A stretch of 33,516 bases of DNA from Prorocentrum cordatum. Its lineage: Eukaryota > Sar > Dinophyceae > Prorocentrales > Prorocentraceae. A program made the translations under genes and the position numbers. The DNA lies in NCBI GenBank assembly GCA_963575745.1, contig CAUYUJ010015826.1, positions 670,001 to 703,516 of the forward strand. Reading direction: 5' to 3'. The notes beneath the pieces were generated by a model that was not told the DNA's origin, did no database searches, and worked only from the letters and a program-made list of their open reading frames with translations. Below, one piece after another: positions 28,546-33,516 of the stretch; position 1 is the stretch's first letter, and every line of letters begins with the position of its first letter.

Positions 28546-28662
28546 CTGCGCGGATTTCTTGGATCCGCTCTGGGCCTTTCCGGCGGCGCCTCCGGCGCCG
28601 CCCCAGGCGCGCTCCGCGCGCGAGGGAGGGGGGTCCAGCGCAGATCCAAGGAATTCGCGCGG
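28546..28662. mobile_element. 117-bp TIR element
   Basis: 28-bp inverted repeats (28546-28573 and 28635-28662) with 23 of 28 matches, sharing CTTGGATC. The centre is GC-rich and palindromic. No clear target duplication. It may be a MITE-like element or a hairpin-forming sequence. Confidence 0.5.
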
Positions 28663-28806
28663 AGCGCCAGAAGTTTCTGTCTATGTAGTTTTGTTCTTCT
28701 TCCAAAGAAGGAGGGGCAGGAGGGGTCCAGTGGATTGCGGCTGTGACGTCAGCGCGCACCGCGCTCGAGCGGTTTCCTGGCCCCGGCGACGGCTCGGCAC
28801 GCACTG

Positions 28807-28866
28807 AGAGCGCTGCGCCCAGGGGGATGCGTCCCTGGCCTCACGGGATGCGTCCCTGGCCTCACG
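28807..28866. repeat. 22-bp tandem duplication
   Basis: GGGATGCGTCCCTGGCCTCA occurs twice in tandem; this gives a repeated peptide in several frames. Confidence 0.8.
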
Positions 28867-29019
28867 CTGATCGACGAATCTGGCTTGTCGTTGGCTCTGT
28901 GCACCTGTGCCGCAAACCTCCTCAGTGTTTCTAGGCCTCACACAGCCCTCGTCGAAATTGACTTCAAAAATGGCGGACACGCCCCTGTGATGTCGGCGCG
29001 CCCTTCAATGTCGATAGAC

Positions 29020-29102
29020 GCCCCTCCAATGTCGGGGCCAGGGCAAAGGTGGTCTGACCGGGAACGACTCGGAAGTTCGATGATGGCCGACATTGGAGGG
29101 GC
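29020..29102. repeat. 16-bp perfect inverted repeat
   Basis: 29020-29035 (GCCCCTCCAATGTCGG) and its exact inverse at 29087-29102, with related partial units (AATGTCG, GATGTCGG) just upstream. Confidence 0.75.
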
Positions 29103-29213
29103 GGTGCATACAAGTACTTCGCAGTCATCGCTACTCCTGTCCAGTATCTCCCCACAAACAGTTCAGTTCAGCCACGTAAGACATTTTTGAGGTTAATTTT
29201 GACGAGGGTTGTA

Positions 29214-29411
29214 GATGGGGTCGGAGTAGATGGGGTCGGAGGATCAAGCCGCATCGCCGATGCGGCTTGATGCGGGGCCCGATTTGCTTCACGTCGACGT
29301 CGCCGATGCATCGCCGACGTCGCCGATGCATCGCCGGTGCATCACCGATGCATCGTCGATAAATCGGCGATGGCGGCGCGATCCTCCGACCCCATCTACT
29401 CCGACCCCATC
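29214..29411. mobile_element. 198-bp TA-flanked TIR element
   Basis: Perfect inverted repeats: 29212-29245 and 29380-29413, 34 bp including TA at the edge. Each arm carries two tandem copies of GATGGGGTCGGAGTA-like units. The interior is made of GCCGATGCATCGCC palindromic units. A diverged relative lies at 32911-33062. No ORF of an enzyme is present. TA at the ends could be a target duplication or the palindrome's own edge. Confidence 0.7.
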
Positions 29412-29692
29412 TAGGAGGCCTCTGGTGTTCCTTTCCTGTGGCGCACGTATATAGACGCCTCGTTGCGCGGCAGCAACGATCAGACCAGGCGTCATGAGAC
29501 GGTCGAAGCCTTGTTTCACGGAGCCAACAGAAAGGGAACAATGTTGTGATGCTTCGGGGCAACTTCCAGACAGGTCGTTGTTCTGCTGACGCATAGCGAA
29601 CAGCCCGAGGACCACTGAGCCACCATCGGAATCCGAATCAGAAGCGTTCTTCGTGTCGACACTCGGACTGCAGGCGCACGCGCATTCCCCCA

Positions 29693-29799
29693 GGGTGGTC
29701 TGGACGGAAGCTCGCAGTCCTCCAGGGCGCCCGCTTCAGCGTGCACACCGAGCTTGGCGTGCGGCCTCCTGCAGCTCCTGCAGGCCGCTCGCTCTGGCG
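29693..29799 (+). CDS. Candidate exon
   Basis: After CCCCCAG one frame reads WSGRKLAVLQGARFSVHTEL then GVRPPAAPAG, with strong G/C third positions in the centre. Possible donor CTGCAG|GCCGCT (GC type); phase 1 at both ends. Another frame is also open, so this is uncertain. No domain is recognised. Confidence 0.3.
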
Positions 29800-30087
29800 G
29801 CGAGCTGGAGCACCCTGCCGGGGGATCTCCCGTCGCGAGCGAGTGCGTGACCAGCTCTGGTCGTGCGGCCGCAGGCACGGATCAAGGGGGGCGTGGACGA
29901 GCGACGGGTCCCGCTTCCGTGGGGAATCGCGGATTTCCGCCGCCGAACGAGGCGGCAACGGCCGCACTTTGGAGAGGGCGCCTCCCCTGATCTATGGATT
30001 TAACAACCGCGCGCCAAATCCATGGATCGCTAATCCATGTTTGCGCGCCCCCGAGAGCGAGTGCGTGACCAACTCCGGTGCCGTCAG

Positions 30088-30162
30088 GCCTTCAAGACCA
30101 GCGCCAACGCCCGCGCCAGCACGGCGTGGCAGGCCGTGAGCGGCCAGCCCTGGCGTGACCAG
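30088..30162 (+). CDS. Candidate internal exon (25 codons), GC donor
   Basis: Follows GTGCCGTCAG and ends GACCAG before GCTGGC, a GC-type donor. It is phase 0 at both ends; 24 of 25 codons end in G or C. It reads AFKTSANARASTAWQAVSGQ then PWRDQ. The frame continues open to TAG at 30226-30228. A ~35-bp segment just upstream (30053) repeats one at 29835, so the area has been duplicated. No family is recognised. Confidence 0.4.
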
Positions 30163-30264
30163 GCTGGCATCTCGAGTTCGGGCACCAGGCTCGACGGCGA
30201 CGCAGGGCCTGCCCAGAGCAAACATTAGCCTGGCGAAAGCAAACATTAGCCGCAATTGTGAAAA

Positions 30265-30825
30265 TCTTCTTCGGTGGCGCTCCCACGAAACGCTGTGCTG
30301 GGTGAGCGAAACGCAAGGAGCAAGGGCCGTGTTGGGTGGTGGCGGACGCATGCGGGCGGTGCCACTGGGACCTTCCGTGGAGCTGGTGGTGGCGGACGCA
30401 TGCGGGCGGTGCCATTGGGACTTTCGGTGGAGCCCCTTGTGGGGCCACGAAACGCTGTACTGGGTGGGTGAAACGCAGGGAGCAAGGGCTGTGCTGGGTG
30501 GTGGCGGACGCATGCGGGCGGTGCCTCTGGGACCTTCGGCGGAGCCCACTATGGGGCCACGAAACGCTATACTGGGTGGGTGAAACGCAGGGGGCAAGGG
30601 CTTTATTGGGTGGTGGCGTCGCATGCGGGCGGTGCCACTGGGACCTTCCGTGGAGCTCCCTATGGGGCCACGAAACGCTGTACTGGGTGGGTGAAACGCA
30701 GGGAGCAAAGGCTGTGCTGGGTGGTGGCTGACGCATGCGGGCGGTCCCACCGGGGGCTTCGGTGGGGCCCCCTATGGGGCCACGAAGCGCTGTGCTGGGT
30801 GGGTGAAACGCATGGAAGAAGGAGC
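30265..30825. repeat. ~112-bp satellite, about five units
   Basis: The CCACGAAACGC box lies at 30283, 30445, 30557, 30668 and 30780. Spacing is 162 (with a 48-bp internal duplication of GGTGGCGGACGCATGCGGGC and following bases), 112, 111 and 112. Long ORFs on both strands follow the repeat. Confidence 0.9.
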
Positions 30826-31056
30826 AGGGAGTGGAGGAGGGGGAGGAGGGGGAGGAGGGGGAGGAGGGGGAGGAGAGGACAAGAGGAACGCGGCGACCGT
30901 CTCTTCAAAACGAGGACCCAACACCACAGGATGGTTGGGAAAAAGCTCCTCGGGCAGCGGCGCCACCGACAGGCACGGGTCGATCACGGCGGCCACCTCC
31001 CAGGGAAGAGGAGGAGGAGGAGGAGGAGGAGGAGGAGGAGGAGGAGGAGGAGGAGG
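30814..31056. repeat. GGA microsatellites
   Basis: GGA/GAG tracts at 30814-30885 and 31006-31054 around ~120 bp of unique sequence. Confidence 0.95.
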
Positions 31057-31755
31057 TGTGACGATGGTCGCTTGCCTCTGCGGATCCTGCCCCGTGCGGC
31101 CACCAGCCCTCTTGTGGGTTGGGAGCCCCCAAACCAGGTGGTGAGATATCGGGTGGTGCCTTGGATCCCCCACAAAGTCACAGCCAGGTTTTGGAACACG
31201 GGGTCACCGCCGGGTTTCTGTGACTCCTGGACCCGCCAGCGAAAAATCACACGAGTAATCGCCCGAGATTCACCGCCGGGTGTTGTCATTACCACGTTTG
31301 GGCGCCACCACGAGGGGTGGGCCTCTTCGGCCCAGCCCTGTTGCGGCGATGGGCGCCATGGGGCTCTGAGCTGTGCACGGGGCACGGTTTTACTACACGC
31401 CAGGGGCCTGCTGGCTTCGCTTGGCGCTCTCCTCCCGCTCTGCCTGTATTCTGTCTCCTTCGGAAGTCTGGCTCGGCGCGCTATGGCGTCTGCGGTGTTT
31501 TCACCGGTGGTCCGTCTGCGCCGCGTGTGTTTTCAGATTTCCTCTGCCTGGCGTCTGGACAAGCATGTGGCCAGGCCAGTCGATGTCAGATCTCCCCTGT
31601 GTGATGTGACAGATTCTAGCGCCCTGGTGCCCATCAGACGAGCGTCAGCATTACTAGTGATATATATAACCACTGGTGCTGTCGACGGCGCCAGCAATAG
31701 CAGGTGGAGGGAAAGGGGAGAAGAGGAAGAGGAGAAGGAGGAGGAGGAGGAGTGA
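31057..31755 (+). other. Long open frame, uncharacterised
   Basis: Outside repeats, one plus frame is open for ~230 codons (part of a 391-codon ORF from 30580) and ends in a poly-Glu stretch coded by GAG. It reads NQVVRYRVVPWIPHKVTARF and later GLLASLGALLPLCLYSVSFG, which could be a hydrophobic segment. Third-position bias is moderate. It could hold one or more exons, or be chance. No domain is recognised. Confidence 0.25.
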
Positions 31756-31886
31756 AAGGGCTGGAGGGGCTGGTCGGCGGGGAGGGTAGTTGACGAAACC
31801 AGGGCTTGTGTCATCGTCACGAGGAGTGGAAGGGCTGGTGGGGGTGGTCGGCGTGGAGGGGAGCTGATGACACCGGGGCTTGTTAT

Positions 31887-32064
31887 CCTCCTCCTCCTCC
31901 TCCTCCTCCTCCTCCTCGACCGGGGCGTGTCCTCGTCATCGTCGTTGTCGCCGTCCTCGGAATATTGTGAGCCGGCGCGGGGTTATCCTCTACGCGGAAT
32001 CTCTTCGGATTCGTGGATCCTCCCTCCTCCTCTTCCTCCTCCTCCTCCTCCTCCTCCTCCTCGT
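31887..32064. repeat. CTC microsatellites
   Basis: CTC at 31887-31918 and 32020-32064; the second lies just before the acceptor of the next exon. Confidence 0.95.
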
Positions 32065-32090
32065 TTCCTCTTCCGCCTCCCCCCTGTGAG

Positions 32091-32324
32091 GTGGTCTTGG
32101 ACACCGCGACCGCGGCAGCGAGGACGAGTGGCGCCGACGCGGCGCTGCCGCTCGCCTGCTCTGGAGGCCGCGCCGACGGCTGCCGCTGCTTGCCGGCGGC
32201 GTCGGGCGACGTGGCTTGCTCTGGAGGCCGCGCCGACGGCGAGGGCCACGGCGGATCCGGCAGCTTCCCTGCCCGCGGCGGGCCACACGCCACGGGCCAC
32301 GCGGAGCTGTCTGAGCTGCTGCAG
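32091..32324 (+). CDS. Candidate internal exon (78 codons), GC donor
   Basis: Follows a CTC polypyrimidine stretch ending CTGTGAG and ends CTGCTGCAG before GCAGGG. It is phase 0 at both ends; 67 of 78 codons end in G or C. It reads VVLDTATAAARTSGADAALP, contains ACSGGRADG twice exactly 20 residues apart (24-bp identical repeats at 32157 and 32217), and ends HAELSELLQ. No domain is recognised. The foldback element at 32379 would lie in the following intron. Confidence 0.45.
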
Positions 32325-32378
32325 GCAGGGGGGGCCCCGCAAGCGGTGGCATCGGCCCAGGGTCGGAGGGCGGCGATA

Positions 32379-32528
32379 GGGGGCCACATGCGAGCCCTAC
32401 CCCTGCCCCCCACGATTTCTGAGGGAGAGGGTGGGGTTCACTTCGCTCGGGAGCTCCCGAGCGAAGCGCACCCCACCCTCTCCCTCAGAAATCGTAGTAG
32501 GCAGGGGTAGGGCTCGCATGTGGCCCCC
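32379..32528. mobile_element. 150-bp foldback element, copy 2
   Basis: Almost perfect palindrome centred on GGGAGCTCCC at 32453/32454, ends GGGGGCCACATGCGAGCCC and inverse, flanked by TA (32377-32378, 32529-32530). Relative of 16527-16673. Could form a ~70-bp hairpin in RNA or single-stranded DNA. Confidence 0.75.
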
Positions 32529-32600
32529 TAGCCGAGTACACACCTGCACCGCCGATGCTGGCCAGGGCGACCCTGGGCCCGGGATCGGTGTATGCGCCCT

Positions 32601-32797
32601 CATGCCTTTGCTAGGACTCACCGCCCACCGAACCACCCCAACCCAACCCGAAGGCCCCGATTTGCCCCCCATTTCCAGTTGGTGGGGGTCGGGGAACGTT
32701 GAACAATGCACATCTGAAGCCCGTGCCCCCCACCAACCCGAAATTCGGGTCTTCGGGTTGAGTTGGGGTGGTCTGGTGGGTAGTCAAGGAAGGCATG
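32601..32797. repeat. ~197-bp imperfect inverted repeat
   Basis: Outer arms CATGCC...GGCATG, middle arms CCACCCCAACCCAACCCGAA and inverse, inner arms GTTGGTGGGGG and CCCCCCACCAAC. Similar sequences (GGATCGGTGT) continue beyond both arms. Confidence 0.65.
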
Positions 32798-32910
32798 TGC
32801 ACTGAGCTGGGGGCCAGGATGGGCCCGGCCAGGATCGGTGTCGGTGTGTAGTAGTGCGCCCTCCGACGCGGGGGGCGCCTGCTCCGGGCCGCCCGCGCGG
32901 GGTCCAAGCA

Positions 32911-33062
32911 GGTGGGGTCGCAGGATGGCGCCGCGTCGCCTATACGTCGACGATGCGGCGTGATTCGGAGCCCGAGGTTCCTCATCCTGACGTCGTGGAT
33001 GCCTCGGCGATGCACAGGCCACGGACGCATCGGCGATGCATTGCGATTATCCGACCCAGTTC
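32911..33062. mobile_element. Diverged relative of the 29214-29411 TIR element
   Basis: Ends GGTGGGGTCGCAGGATGGCG and GCGATTATCCGACCCAGTT are imperfect inverses and match the GATGGGGTCGGAG ends; the interior again has GCCTCGGCGATGCA-like units. Confidence 0.45.
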
Positions 33063-33116
33063 GGACGGCCTCCAACTGCCTACCCCCGAAAATTACAACA
33101 GGCTGTGGCCGGGTGT

Positions 33117-33210
33117 TCCTCCTCCTCCTCCTCCTCCTCCTCCTCCTCCTCCTCCTCCTCCTCCTCCTCCTCCTCCTCCTCCTCCTCCTCCTCCTCCTCT
33201 TCCTCCTCTT
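33117..33210. repeat. CTC microsatellite
   Basis: About 94 bp of nearly pure CTC. Confidence 0.95.
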
Positions 33211-33389
33211 CCTCTGTCTCCTGCCCCTCCCGTGGATTTTGCGATGTCCCCGCCTCTAATGTCACCGCTTGGGGGGCCCAAGCAGGCGGTGGCGGCCTGC
33301 CAGGCCCGTGGGCAGGGACCCCTCTGCCGTGGTCGTGTCGCTGCATTTGTCGCTGTCGCCGGCTGCCGTCGTTGTTTCTGCTACTCTTT

Positions 33390-33516
33390 TGCTCCTCCTC
33401 CTCCTCCTCCCTCCTCCTCCTCCTCCCTCCTCCTCCTCCTCCTCCTCCTCCTCCCTCCCCCCCTCCCCCTCCCCCTCCTCCCCCTCCCCCCTCCTCCTCC
33501 CCTCCTCCTCCTCCTC
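33390..33516. repeat. CTC microsatellite, open at window edge
   Basis: Interrupted CTC/CCCT tract running off the end of the window. Confidence 0.95.

Noticed and set aside
29835-30090. Direct repeat of ~35 bp (29835 and 30053) as a target duplication of an element
   Set aside because: The segment between them shows no terminal structure or second copy; a local duplication is simpler.
1-33516. tRNA, rRNA, snRNA genes and polyadenylation signals
   Set aside because: No cloverleaf with a T-arm GTTCGA box, no rRNA core and no snRNA motifs were found by eye; a covariance-model scan would be decisive.

Overview
This window looks like nuclear DNA of a GC-rich eukaryote with a very large, repeat-laden genome. 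My best guess is a dinoflagellate, possibly a high-GC one such as Prorocentrum; that species guess is inference. The reasons are: no bacterial-style gene packing; long trinucleotide microsatellites (CTC, GAT and CA types); several satellite and minisatellite families; short inverted-repeat elements flanked by TA; decayed LINE-like protein fragments; and short islands of strongly G/C-ending codons bounded by CAG|GT or CAG|GC splice-like sites. No rRNA, tRNA, CRISPR or complete known gene was recognised. There is a 100-N scaffold gap at 28417-28516.

Layout. 1-696 is the 3' part of an open frame with a Cys/Trp cluster and an Ala/Glu-rich helical tail. 806-2040 and 7257-8520 are two copies of a ~1.15-1.2 kb element, each between its own long direct repeats (45 and 28 bp). 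2041-5870 is very GC-rich, with coding-like fragments in shifting frames, including a CCCH-like zinc-finger stretch near 4574-4677. 5880-7256 is mostly CTC microsatellite. 8683-11745 holds an ~83-bp tandem repeat that brackets two arrays of related 90-bp satellites, each array preceded by a (CA)n leader. 11888-13080 holds a candidate exon and a 12-bp minisatellite. 14275-16773 holds MITE-like elements and a well-supported 153-nt candidate exon. 16820-17942 holds two decayed LINE-like fragments on opposite strands. 18600-20885 is a composite repeat (leader block, GAT tract, ~152-bp satellite, AGGAGGCCCC minisatellite). 20942-21217 is an orphan ORF next to the second MITE copy. 21415-22820 is minisatellite. 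22980-24762 is a candidate multi-exon region. 25026-25617 is a 590-bp GAT tract. 26574-28330 is more composite repeat, inverted. 28546-33516 holds TIR/foldback elements, a 112-bp satellite, three more candidate exons and CTC tracts.

The genes cannot be assembled into pathways. The window is best read as intronic or intergenic dinoflagellate-like sequence with scattered exons. The most informative results are the repeat architectures: elements with long and unequal flanking duplications, at least four inverted-repeat families with TA at their edges, a satellite whose GAT tracts appear to grow from its own GAGGATGTCT motif, and candidate exons that are all phase 0/0, several with GC donors. All calls come from reading the sequence; no search was run.
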